Source: Armillaria gallica (Eukaryota > Basidiomycota > Agaricomycetes > Agaricales > Physalacriaceae). Taken from it: DNA of 64,000 nt. Position numbers and translations under genes: made by a program. Where the stretch lies: positions 3,038,001 to 3,102,000 of the forward strand of contig JBANDB010000004.1 of assembly GCA_037576215.1 (NCBI GenBank), written 5' to 3'. Below the pieces are notes generated by a model. It did not search any database. It was not told the origin of the DNA and saw only the letters and a program-made list of their open reading frames with translations. Of this stretch, positions 46,822 to 58,231 are shown in pieces (the first letter of the stretch is position 1; every line of letters starts with the position of its first letter).

Positions 46822-49800
46822 ATGGCCAAGGAATTCCTAAATTCGATACAGTTTGGCGGGAATCATGCAGAGTTCCAGTTTCCCGGTACCGGTAGTGCAG
46901 GCGAAAAGCCAAGAGACGGTGAGCTGCTAGCCTATCACATTCGTATTTCTCTCTGAAAGAAAATCGTATATTAGCCTTTCGAATAGGGATAGATACCTTT
47001 GGAATGGGATTCATTAGAGGTCCTCCGACTCAGTTTGTACCAGGCTTTCAGGCACAAGATCTAGAGCGTGCTCAGCTCTCGCTGAATTTCGGGAAGCAAG
47101 TATGTAGCCAGCTTCTTGCTTGGGTTTCTTACACTAATTTCCAAGCAGGAAATGTTCTTTAAAGCAAAATTCGACAACGACTACTACCCTGGTAAGTATC
47201 AGACACATCCCTTGGCCGTGCTTCTTTGACGTTCGTATTATCATCAAGTGTTACTATGTACCAGCAAGCTTTGTGACATCGAAAAGGTCATATACAACAG
47301 TAATCAGCGCACCGGAGAATATAAGCATGTAACTTTGACCATCACGTTCTCTAGGCCTCCGCAAATCAAAGCCGATTGGAAGTTCCTGTATCCGCACGAT
47401 GAGCTGTTACCGCCTGGGGTTCACATTCGGCGTGCTACAGAGGATGATTGGAATGTTGCTATACCCAAAGATCAATGCTGTTGCCAGCCTTTGTCTCCGC
47501 TTCCAAGAGGGGTCCGGCAAAAGGCCCCGATGAAGGTGCTAATCCCTTTGTTTTCTTTTGAACCGTTCAGTACTGATGCCTTGTCAAGTTCGGGCATTGG
47601 AGGACGTTTCAATTCACTGCCATCTTGGACAAGAGATCGCGAGACAGTGTTCTTCACACTCTTGATCGTCTACGGACGCTGGAACGCGGGGAAGAAGCGC
47701 GAACAACGGTGCACTATGACCCCGTCACGGTCTTCCCGACTTCTCCTTCAACAATTAATAACATTGCCGATTACTTGAGACACGAATACAAGGACCACCA
47801 GAACTCTTTTGAGTGTCAATACTTGTTCCTCGGGCTTGTCTCTCATGGCATCCTCTTGCCACACTCTGATTCCGGTGAGTATCTTTCATCACCTACGTAG
47901 ACAAACACAGACTCGTTTTCTTCAGTCGGCAGTCTTAGGCATGCACTGCAGTTTTCGTTCAACGCTCCCAGGGTTCTCCGTGCCCTCTTTCGGTTAGAAC
48001 GCTTGGACGAATCGCAAATGGCACAACAGGTAAAAGTTGCAGAGGCCGTCCATGTTACTCAGGCTGGCCATTCGACCAACGAAGCCGGTCTTCCAACTGA
48101 TCTTCCGCCGGATCGTATCTATATGAGACGTGTCCACATCACCCCGACTCGAGTTTTGCTTTTTCCGGCGTCAATTGAGACCAGTAACAGGGTTATTCGG
48201 CGTTGGCCAGAGTTTCAAGATAACTTTTTGCGCGTGAGGTTTTTCTAGTAGTTGTATTCTGCCTAGACTATTATTCACTTCTTTATCCCACAGTTTTGGG
48301 GACGAAGATGGTAAACTTCGTATCAACGCGCTTCTGCAACGAAGCGATGATGATGTTTGTCTGTTCTTTATGCACGACTGGCCCTAAACACTCACCTCTA
48401 CCTAGAATCCCCGTACAGGGGTTCTTGCACGGATACGAATCACTCTTGAGCAGGGCATACAGATCGGGTCGCGCCACTACGTGTATGTTGTTATAGTCTT
48501 CTCTTCCAGCATGTGAATCTGAACAAAGGCAAAGTTTTCTTGCCGCTGGCGAGTCACAATTGAAGGAACATTCCTGCTGGATGATCCACGAAGAGCCGGA
48601 TCGTGGACTTACAGCAAATATTGTGCGCCAGAATATGGGCAACTTTGGAAGCATCCGCATTGGTGAGTGTTTGACGGGCCTGTTGCTATCTCAATCTGAC
48701 GGGGGGTCAAGTTGCCAAGCATGCTAGTAGGATGGGTTTGTGCTTCAGCGCCACGAGGAATGTCTGCGACATAACGTCGGGAGACAGAATACCAGACATT
48801 ACATATCAGACATAGTAAGTTTGTGTCGTTCCCGGTGGAGTGTCCTAACAGTACCGTAGCAATCACACCGACGGCGTGGGGAATTGCAGCGTTGAGCTCG
48901 CCGAGATGTGCGCTAAAGCTCTTGGAAACAACACATCTCCATCAGCGGTTCAAATTCGGATGGGAGGGTGCGCCTTTTAATAGTTTCATCTGGTAACCTG
49001 AGGACACTGATGTACCCCCTTGCGTAGCTACAAAGGTGTTTTATCCGTCCTTCCTCGTCTTCGAGGAACGTACGTGAGGGTGCGCCCTAGTATGAGAAAA
49101 TTTGCTAGCAACAGCACCGAACTGGGGGTAATGAAGGTGGGTTGCGATCCTGATGCGAAGATCAGTTAATCGTCAACGTTTTCAGATATCCACCCACTCA
49201 CATGCCCACCTCAACCGCCAGGCGATCTCGCTTCTATCTCATCTCGGTGTGCCCGACGAAGTCTTCATACGGATGATGCAGATCCAGATCAGGAACATCA
49301 AGAATATCGAATTACACATTGATCGCTTAGACGACACAAAGCACGTGGCGAGGAAGCTCTACAAGTCTTCGGAACTGCCGATATTGCAGATGCTGAAGGC
49401 GCGATTCAACAAGGAACCTCTGTTGCGAAATGTACTCAAGTGCATAGAGTGCCAGCTTCTGCAAGATTTGAAATACCGGGCTGTGAGTGTCGTTCAGGAC
49501 GTTTACAGCAGGAAGACTGAAAGGGAATTATAATCAAACAGCGTATCCAAGTAAATGAGGGAGCGTTTTTGATGGGTAATTAATCCTTCTTTCCGCATAT
49601 CATCCATTGTGCTCACCTTCGTCCATCAAGGTATCGCAGATGAATTTGGGTAATTTTGGTTCACGTGTAGCGATATTTTCTAACCAACTTTCGTAGTGTT
49701 TTGAAACCGGGAGAAATTTACTGCGCCATACATCCGCCTGGAGGTAAGAGACGTGTTGTTACGGGGCAATGTACGATATTTCGTAATCCATGCCTCCATC

Positions 49801-51442
49801 CTGGTCAGTGTAATTGTCTTTCCAACATATTTTTTATTTACGTCATAATTTTCACTGGCAGGCGATATTCAGCTAGCAACAGCCATAGACCATGAGCGAT
49901 TTTCCCCGCAGGTCTGGCAGGGCCACCCGCCCACGAACGTTGTCGTCTTCTCTACGCAACCGGGCAAAAGAAATCTGCCCTCCAAGTAAGTGAAACGATA
50001 CTCTTTCTTCTGTGTTTATGTGAGCTCATCGTCATTAGACTTTCTGGAGGCGACTTGGACGGTGCGTCTCGAATTCTTTGCCCTTTCGTATCGCGTTCTA
50101 ATTGTCTAGCAGGGGACTTTCTCACGGTTTTATGGGACCCTGAACTTCAGTAAGCCATGGGCGAAAGCATAACATACTATATTTTGTTGATGAGGCCTTC
50201 AGGATCGAGGATCCGGAAGAACCGATGGATTATACTCCTGTAGAACCAGAGGAGATCCCGGACGATCAGGACAACGTTGAAGTCGATGATATATGTGAAT
50301 TCTTCGTGGGTATGTACGTTCTTTTCTCAACTTTCTCGGCTATGATACGGATTTTTCCAGAGTTCATGAAGTCTGATGTGCTGGGATTAGTTTCACATAT
50401 ACACGAAGCAAAATCTGACAATCTTGACCCGTCGGACCCTCAGTGTTTGGAACTTGCGCAATTAGCTTCAGATGCGGTTGATTTTACAAAAACGGGTGTG
50501 CCTGTGAAGATACCCCTGCATCTTCAAAACAGCGAGGCTCCAGACTTCCAACGTGAAGGCGGGTACCCGTCCAACAAGGTTTTAGGAAAACTTTACAGGC
50601 TTATCCAGCCGCCTCTGGAGTATACGCCTGTCTCGTAAGTGTTGACTTTCCAATGTTTTGATGAATAATGCTAATTGCTGGCTTGTGAAAGTGGGATTCT
50701 TCGAAAGCACTCCTGGTTACCGAGCATGATTATACCGACATTGTACCTGAAGGAAGTAGGGAAAGCAAAACATGCTTATGACATCGAATTGGAGGGGCTC
50801 ATGCGAAGGTACGTGCTCCTCCGCCTGCTACCCAAAAGGAATCTGGTGACGCATGTAATACAGACATTCCATGTGCAAGGCAGAGCTATGGGCTGGCGTC
50901 TCAGTTAATGGAGATCGAAAGAAGAGACGGGAACGTGACTCTGCCGTGCGGGTAAGAAGCATCCCATCAAACTCATTCCCCATTCTGATGACTTATACTC
51001 GCGTCTTCAGGGACCCGTCAAAGAGGCAATGGAGGCGCTACGGCGTACGTACCAAAATCATGCAAAACGATTTGCGCAGGCTCAGCTGGACAAGGACATG
51101 AAAAAATGGGCTATTGCTGCATATCACGTTACGTACGAACAAGACTCGACAAACGAATACGTCAATATACACAACGAGAGTAACAGGGGCAGCACACCTG
51201 GTAGCGTGTTTGCCGATGAAGGATTACTTGAGGAGCAAGACGCCGAAGTTCCTCGGAGACACTTGATTTCATTCCCATGGGTATGGGCGATAGAGGTATG
51301 TTCTCTTTTCGGGTATGTCCATAGCGTTTAAATTACCGCGGATTGGTTCGCGTAGCTGTGCCATGCTGTTACAGACGATATCATCAAGGAGGAGGAGGAA
51401 GATGATGCAGCCCTGTTGCAAGACCAGGTGGAAGATGTCTGA
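46822..51442 (+). CDS. RNA-dependent RNA polymerase of the RNA-silencing type
   Basis: A gene of at least 15 exons with introns of about 50 bp. Early exons 46822-46918, 46975-47099, 47149-47191, 47265-47328 and from 47355 join in frame (FRIGIDTFGMGFIRGPPTQF). Family hallmarks in order: MRRVHITPTRVLLFPAS, SNRVIRRWPEFQDNFLRV, EHSCWMIHEE, VAKHASRMGLCFSATR, TDGVGNCSVELAEM, PSAVQIRMGGYKGV and NRQAISLLSHLGVPDEVF. The catalytic LSGGDLDGDF is split after DLDG by intron 50062-50112. The C-terminal part holds YPSNKVLGKLYRL and ends in an acidic tail (IIKEEEEDDAALLQ) with TGA at 51440-51442. Such enzymes make double-stranded RNA from aberrant transcripts for Dicer in quelling and transposon silencing. 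No stop is seen inside the exons examined. Confidence 0.85.
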
Positions 51443-51950
51443 TTGTATGTATCATTCTGTGTAATTTTTAGTGTAATCAACCAGACTTGAATATATGGCA
51501 TGATCAACAGATGTCGTCGGGTAAGACATCTCCTCATATCGCCGTATTCTGCGCAGTCCAGACATATACGCGTTGTTCCTGGATATATACGACCCGCCAC
51601 GAATTCACCATGGACGGGGAAACGTCAATATTGCTGCTCGATGTCATGGATTTGTCGTCGAAGTGCTGCTCGTTCCTATACACGCCAGTCCTATTGATCT
51701 ATGATTTCTAAGGTATCTGAACTTGTGGCTCGTTACTTGTAGGGGGACTGGATACTGATTCTGATTCTGAGTTTGAAATCTGCCCAAATGTAGATTTCTT
51801 TCCCACGGCATAATCAATGCCCCACTTCGTCTTCGCATCGGCGTTGCGCATTTCTTTCTCTTCTCTACGCATCCTTAAATGTATATTCTTGTAGATTTAG
51901 ATAATCGGAACGTTCTGTGTCTTGTTTCCAGGCCATTTTGGTCTATGTAG
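51443..51950. other. Intergenic, no gene recognised
   Basis: Downstream region of the polymerase gene up to the presumed copia LTR. Only short open frames. Confidence 0.35.
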
Positions 51951-52235
51951 GTGACAATAGGCAACGATCTCAGTCTTCACTCGAATGGGTGTAAAAGACT
52001 GAATTTAGTAATGCCTGACAATAGGCAACGATCTACGTAGCTATGAGTATCATATCAATAAGTAAAGTAATAAACGGCGTACCTCAGTCTTCACTCAAAT
52101 GGGTGTAAAAGACTGAGGTGCGCAGTGAAATGAAAAATCTAAAATACAGTAACGATTGCGCCATTCAATGAAATTACTCATCTACAAATAAGGACGTCCG
52201 ACAGCCCCGATGGGTGTTGACTGATCCTCTCGACA
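51951..52235 (-). repeat. Presumed 3' LTR of the copia element
   Basis: On the minus strand a polypurine-like GGGGGAG directly precedes TGTCGAGAGG (52235 downward), and TG...CA ends can be placed at 52235 and 51951. Inside, TGACAATAGGCAACGATCT (51951 and 52016) and an inverted repeat of the form TCAGTCTT...AAGACTGA (about 51968 and 52085) each occur twice. The 5' LTR is beyond the window, so ends are not confirmed. Confidence 0.45.
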
Positions 52236-53457
52236 CTCCCCCAGAAGTCGATGCCCATCAAATCAAACTCCAGTAAAGCCCATACGGCGTAACAAGTCGG
52301 TTGCATGAGGTTTCGGAATAGTCTTGGTGAATATATCCGCAAGGTTATCTTTGGATGGAATGTACTTGATGTCGAGATCTCTGAGTTGCACCGCTTCGCG
52401 TATCCAATGGTAGTCCAAAGCAAAATGCTTTGACTTTCCATGACCTTTGGTGGACTTGGTAAGGTCGATGGTGCTGTTGTTGTCACACCAAATAGTGTAA
52501 GGGCGGTCCTTTTCGATCTCCAGCTCATCTAAGAAATAGCCCATCCACATCGACTGTCGACCTCCATGAACAGTGGCAACATATTCGGCTTCAGTTGTTG
52601 ACAATGCCACCCTCTTCTGCGCACAACTACTCCATGAGACAGGTCCTCCAGCCATCTGAAACACATATCCCATTGTAGACTTCCCAGTCATACAATTGTC
52701 CCCATGAGATGAATCCATGTAGCCAACTGGCGTCAGTCCATCATCTTCCTTGGTTCCCCTTTTATACGTGATCTTGTATTGCATTGTCCCTTTGAGATAT
52801 GCCAGGACATGCATCGCTCGATTCCAATGAATAGGACGTGGTCTGAGGCAAAGCATTGGAGGTAATTTGTGGCAAATGCAATATCTGGACGAGTGCCATT
52901 TGCAATGTGGTTTAGGGAGCCCAAGACTGCCTTGTAGTCTTTATTCTTCATGAACTCCTTGTCGGAAGCTGGGATTGGCCTTGGTTGAGTATTGAGAGCG
53001 GCTAATGTTCCAATTGGTAAGGGAGTGGCCTTGGGTTTGCAATCGAGCATGCCAAATTGCTCAAGAGTCTTTGTGATGAGATTTCTCTGGTGTAGTGAAA
53101 TAGATCCGGAGTTGTCATTGAATTCCACCGTCATTCCGAGGACACTGTTGTGCTTGCCCATGTCTTTGATGTCATAGACATCCCCAATCTCTTTTCTCAC
53201 CACCTCCCCTTCAGCCTTGGATGACGAAGCCCCAGACACGTTGTCAGTGTATGTGCATGTAATAGTTCGCTCTCCCCCACGTTTCAACAGCCGTATGCAT
53301 GGATCTGCCCGAGATTGCACATGGCCAAGCTCAGTGAATGTCTTGTTCAGCTTGTGAAACCAGGCATTCCTGGCATCCATTGTCCCATACATCGCACGAT
53401 GCATTCTAAGGACATATTTGCCTGGTGGGAGATCTCTGGTGACGATTTCTTCATATC
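52236..53457 (-). pseudogene. copia pol, RT/RNase H part
   Basis: Continues the copia polyprotein interrupted by the gypsy element. Reverse-transcriptase part: LPPGKYVLRMHRAMYGTMDA, then TYTDNVSGASSS where the catalytic YxDD pair is YTDN, then LGMTVEFNDNSGSISLHQ and IANGTRPDIAFATNYL. A one-base frameshift near 52850 leads to PIHWNRAMHVLAYLKG, VALSTTEAEYVA, the RNase H sequence HFALDYHWIREAVQ and a stop at 52263. The Asp-to-Asn change and the frameshift make the copy inactive. Confidence 0.8.
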
Positions 53458-53959
53458 TGTTACGATTTATTCGTTTTCAAGCATCTTATCTAATCTTTGG
53501 AAGATAAGATAAGATGCTTACTCACCTCTATCTTTAGACCCGCGACTCCCGGAGAGTCTTCATAAATCTTCACATCGCTATCACGTCACAACTCGGTTGA
53601 CGTGTACTCGACAAAGGGGTATTCTCACCCCGTGTGCCCGACACATAGCAATGTGTGCTAAACACGTACTGGATACGTGTTATTCTCGGCTACCGTGTAT
53701 TTGGCTTATTCACTTTCTAACACGGTAGTCACTTCTTAGTACCATTTACAGACCCTCACTTTAGTATATAAGTAGTTTACTCAAAGCCTGTATTTCCCTA
53801 GCTTTGAGCTAAAGTTTATTCATACCGAAACACATTCCTTTACTGCTAAGAGCTCCTAAAGTGAGTCTTGGGTGTCAATCATCACAAGGGCTAGACGGTG
53901 ACTGTACAAACGCGATACAGCCGATCTATATCACCTTTGATTGAAGTTCGGGTCTTACA
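53458..53959 (+). repeat. gypsy 5' LTR
   Basis: TGTTACG...CTTACA. A perfect 13-bp stem AAGCATCTTATCT/AGATAAGATGCTT lies at 53479-53491 and 53507-53519. TATATAAG at 53765-53772 is the likely TATA box, so transcription should begin near 53795-53800. Confidence 0.9.
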
Positions 53960-53960
53960 A

Positions 53961-53973
53961 TTAGCTCAAAGCT
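53961..53973 (+). promoter_or_regulatory. Primer-binding site complementary to the LTR (self-priming type)
   Basis: TTAGCTCAAAGCT starts two bases after the 5' LTR and is the exact reverse complement of AGCTTTGAGCTAA at 53800-53812, just where the RNA 5' end is expected from the TATA box. This is the layout of Tf1/sushi-type elements, which prime reverse transcription with their own 5' RNA end rather than with a tRNA. Confidence 0.65.
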
Positions 53974-54000
53974 TTTTACTTATTCACCTCCCCAGACCCC

Positions 54001-54999
54001 ATGGAAGATGACGCACGTATTATAGCCATCACACTAGGAATACCCAGCGCTACCCTCATCTCCATTGCCCTCATTCTTGCAGTCAGGTTCCGCTACAGGA
54101 CAGGACAGCGACAGCTACGACGACAAGAAGAGGCGCATCGTACCACCCCCTCGGTCATTACAAATAATTCCAATGGCATCCCGCTCGAGCAGCAGCCACC
54201 CTGACTCTTCGCACCCATACCGCGCCGACTGATCCCAATCCACAACTTCCCTGGACAGCGAGTCAACAAGGAAGAGGTCAACATTTCTGAGTCGACTTCT
54301 ACCGCGATCCCGGAGGGAGGCTCTATTACCCCTCCCGGAAGGAGCCCGGCTGAGGTCGACATTACCTCCGAACATCCCGCTTCCTACTATGCCTCGCTTG
54401 TCCCTCGAACTCCCTCACCCGACACGCACCCCCGAACCGACCACGGCAGGAGACTCAACGTGGGCCGCAACACTCGACCCATCATGACCACCAATACTCC
54501 AACACCCGCAGCCAGTGTCACTACCAGCGAGTTCTGGGATAATCTCAACATCCCCTACAGCGCCTACTTCCCCGTGCAGGCCGTCGAGCAGGCATTCGAG
54601 CCTGTACCGATCGGAGAACCCATCGCCGGCCCCTCGAACCTCCAGGTCCCAGAGCGTCCTGCCAGATCCCCGCGAAGGTCTGCAAACCGTCCCCCTCGAG
54701 CAGGTACTTGGGGGCGTCTCGCTCAGCGACTCCGACAACAACAACAGCTTGAAGTCCGCGAGGAGCCAAGTGAGGTCTCCATTACCGTCCAGCCACCCTG
54801 CCCCCCTACTCCCTTCCCCGACACCTCGCTCCGATCCGTTGAGAGCATCGACAGAGATGCCACCAGATACACGGTCAATGAGCGAGGGGAGACGATCGAA
54901 CTTGAGAGCACCAAGCAGGAACCACAGCTCGACGGGATCTCCGGGCCATCCCCCGAACCCCGATCTTTCTCCAAGTCGACCCCTGAGCTGCCGATCTAG
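54001..54999 (+). pseudogene. gypsy upstream frame with N-terminal hydrophobic segment
   Basis: ATG at 54001 opens a frame with a strongly hydrophobic segment (IPSATLISIALILAV) followed by basic residues (RFRYRTGQRQLRRQ). It has TGA at 54202-54204 but otherwise stays open to TAG at 54997-54999, with proline-rich sequence. It overlaps the open gag frame that runs from 54515. A membrane-like N-terminus is unusual for a gag leader. Confidence 0.4.
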
Positions 55000-55013
55000 G
55001 GCGCCAACCCCAG

Positions 55014-56473
55014 TAATGATGACACTAACCGATGCCATCAATTTTTATAACGAAACAGATGATGACCCCTCAATTCCCATTCCTACCTTGTTAAGGCAAG
55101 CAGATTATGTTGATATCTATAATTATTTCGCCTACGAGTTACCATTTTCCTCGGTTTGGGGAAGATCCCAAGCCGGGAACGATTATTTTATTAGGAAGCA
55201 AGCAGATCTCCCAGCTGACGAGATCTTACAGTATGAGGCGGAGCGAAACGCTCGCCTCCTATGGAACGAAATACACCCGGATGCCGTATTGGAGACCTTT
55301 CTCCCTTACGAAGAAGCCGCGCCCAAAATTGAGGTGCAGGAACCACTGCCAGATGAGCCCCCAGTAGCGCCTCCCCGAATCACTAATACATTCACCTACG
55401 CCACTAGACAAGCGGCACCAGGAATGTACCAATACGGGTACCTACCTTTTGCCGGTGGCAGCCACGGAGCCAGCGGAGGCGGTGGAGGTGGCGGACTACC
55501 AGCACAGCCACCTCCTGCCCCCCCAGTACGGGTAATGCTACCACGATTCCTGGCACCTCCTGCGATGCCAGACCTGCCCATACCTTGGGAACTACAAGCT
55601 GGAGCGATAGCCCCCTACGACGACTTCAAACCAAAAATCTTGAAAGAGGTCGACGACTTTGTGGGGGACTCTGACGATATCGCTCGCTTTTTCCTAAAGT
55701 GTGAGTTACATTTCAACGTCTTTAACCGACACTTCCGCCAACACCCGCACAAGGTCGTCTTCTGTGTCTCTCGACTCGCAGGAGACGCTGGAAGGTGGTG
55801 GCAGTTGTGTGCTAAAGTCATAGGAAAGACAGCGGACGGCGAACAGCAGTATCCAACCTATGACGAGTTCCAGTCAGAGCTCAACAAAAGATTCTGGAAG
55901 GATGCCGATTCGCAGCTAAGGTATGCACAGTGGGAAAGGCTAAAGCAGTCGGAGCACAAGGATGGCGACAAGTTCTTCCAAATCTTTGAGGAACTGGCCT
56001 ATCATGCTGGGGTACGCAATAACGACCAAATCATGCTCCAACAGATCAAAAAGGCCGCCCGTCAGTCGAGTAAAAACACTATATACTCGTCGGACAGGGA
56101 CGTACCGACCGATTACCCAGCATGGAAGGCCTGCCTACTCCGAATCAATCTCAATTGGCGCCTCAAACAGGCAGAAGGAACGATAGGGCCAACAACCCAA
56201 CCACAGAAGATGACCATGCCTGTACAGGGTGGTCAGACTAGAGCCCCTGTGCCAACAACGAGTACGGCGACAGGGACAACATATGGAGGACGCGGACAGC
56301 CGATGAACATCGACGCATTTGTATGCTTTGGATGTGGCAAACCAGGCCACATCAAATGCAATTGTCCCACCGCACCCAAAACCCGAGCAGAGTCTTTGCG
56401 ACGCGCAAACACCTACTGGGACCGGAAGGAAAGCCTCTCAGTGATTGATGAGGTAAAAGAGAGCGCTGACTAG
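55014..56473 (+). CDS. gypsy gag-like protein with CCHC zinc knuckle
   Basis: The first ATGs of the gag frame are at 55017-55025; open sequence without ATG extends upstream to 54515. The capsid-like region contains FFLKCELHFNVFNRHF, FCVSRLAGDAGRWWQLC, YDEFQSELNKRFW and PAWKACLLRINLNWRLKQA. A single knuckle CFGCGKPGHIKCNC (C-x2-C-x4-H-x4-C) lies near the end. A Gly/Pro-rich linker (GGGGGGGLPAQPPPAPP) precedes the capsid region. Stop at 56471-56473. Confidence 0.7.
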
Positions 56474-56520
56474 ATGATGATTCAGTCTATTCAGCGACTC
56501 AGGGTTTAGTTTCGGCTGGT

Positions 56521-58167
56521 ATGCCTATCGCATCTCACGATTGTACTTATATATCGCCTGTAGTATCAACCACGCATTCGAATATACCCGCGACTTTGCA
56601 ATCAGACCAGGAACTAAACCGACAGAATCAATTATCGCCTAACGAAGCGACCCAAAGGAACGAGGTAGTCACAAAGACACTGGTTCAATTTACGCCTAAC
56701 GAAGTGACAACACTTGGAACGGGTGCGGTAGTCACAGAGCTATTGGCTCAGCGTTTGGCAAGTAACCTATTACAGGCGAAAGCGGACGGCAAGGCGACCA
56801 CCAGATCGCCACCCATCATAACAGCGAAGCACCAGTTGAGGCCTTCCCTTGGGGAGTTTCAAGCCGCAGTGATGAATGTTCGACCGGATGGGGCAGGAGG
56901 GCAGACAGCTATGCTCCCGCGTAAACGTCCCCTCACTGAAATCGCAGCTCTACGGAGTCCCTGCTGCGCAGGGAGTTTCGAGGGAATAGCTTCGGCGAAA
57001 CCTCCTCTGGTAAAAGAGGCTTGCTCACAGGCTGCAGAGTGTAAATCCCACAATGGGGCTCTGAAGACAGCAACGGAGGCCAGCTCCCGCAACACTGGAT
57101 CACAGGCCCTAACGAAGGCAACACTAGAAGATACAAGGGACGCGAGGGTCTATTTGCTCTCGATCCTGAAGAACCAAGAGGATGAACCGGAGTCAGGTAA
57201 GTGCCCCCGATCAGTTGCCAATGCCTATCGTGGCGAAGGGCGACCTGACGAAGGGGGAACGCCGAATGAAACGAGGATCCCAGTCATCACAGAGACAGGC
57301 TCGAAGGAACCAGGTGAAGGCGACTGCTACTCAACGGTGAGAAGCGCAGGCAATCGTTGTGCAGTAGTGTCAGCCCACCTTGCCACTCCTCTCAGGAGTG
57401 ACGCCTTCGCAGAAAGCTACTCCCGTTCCACGACCGACCAGAAAGCCGCAGGTTTGGAAGCTGCTAGCGCCCAGGCAGTGCAAAGGGGGCATCAGGTAGC
57501 TACTTTGGAAGAAGTACCTGACCACGAGGACATTACCAGTTTCATGATGAACAAGAACGCTAAATTAACCCCTTTAGACTTAGGAAATACGGTGACCTCA
57601 CCGATGGTAGTCACGCCCGTATGGGGCGACACGAAGGTTGAAGAGGCCCCGCAACTGTCCCACACCTATACAAAGGGACAGACCTATAAAGAATGGCTCA
57701 AACCATTCGGAGCTGAGTGGACTCTACGTGGCATAGTACAAGCGCGAATGGAGTCGGAAGCAAGGGCAATTCTCAAAAACTGGATTCACAAGGCATGCAC
57801 AGAAGAGGTCGTCGACTCAATGATCGAAGCAATGAGGGGGATGAAGTGAATTGATGTGCTCTGGTGGCTTCACGAACTACAGGAACCGAAGCAACTTATC
57901 AGCGTGCTAAGCGATAAAGGAAAAGACCTGGTGATCCCCATCATGCTCGGGGCTCCAGGAACAATTTCCAATATCGCTACAACCGCGTTGGTAGACAGCG
58001 GATGCACCAGCAGCGCCATTAATCGAAAGTTCATTAAACAACATAACCTCCCGACCCGACCAACGGCCGCCCCAATCCCAGTCTATAATGCCGACGGAAC
58101 CAAGAACTCAGGAGGATCAATTACCGAATACGCCGAGATCGAACTCAAAAATCGGGGATCATTCTGA
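56521..58167 (+). pseudogene. gypsy pol N-terminal region and aspartic protease
   Basis: One frame runs from 56521, is cut by TGA at 57847-57849 and continues to 58167. The first 440 codons are low in recognisable motifs. The second part contains the aspartic protease active site LVDSGCTSSAINRKF. A frameshift at about 58167 is needed to enter the reverse-transcriptase frame, and TAG at 58226-58228 replaces a probable Trp (FLGHD-stop-LARHNPI). Confidence 0.7.
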
Positions 58168-58231
58168 ACGAATAGATCTAGCCGTAACAGATCTCGGTGA
58201 TAAAGAGATCTTCCTTGGTCACGATTAGTTA

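Noticed and set aside
54415..55041. 208-codon minus-strand open frame inside the gypsy element
   Set aside because: Antisense shadow of the proline/serine-rich gag leader; Gly/Arg-rich translation is typical for such shadows.
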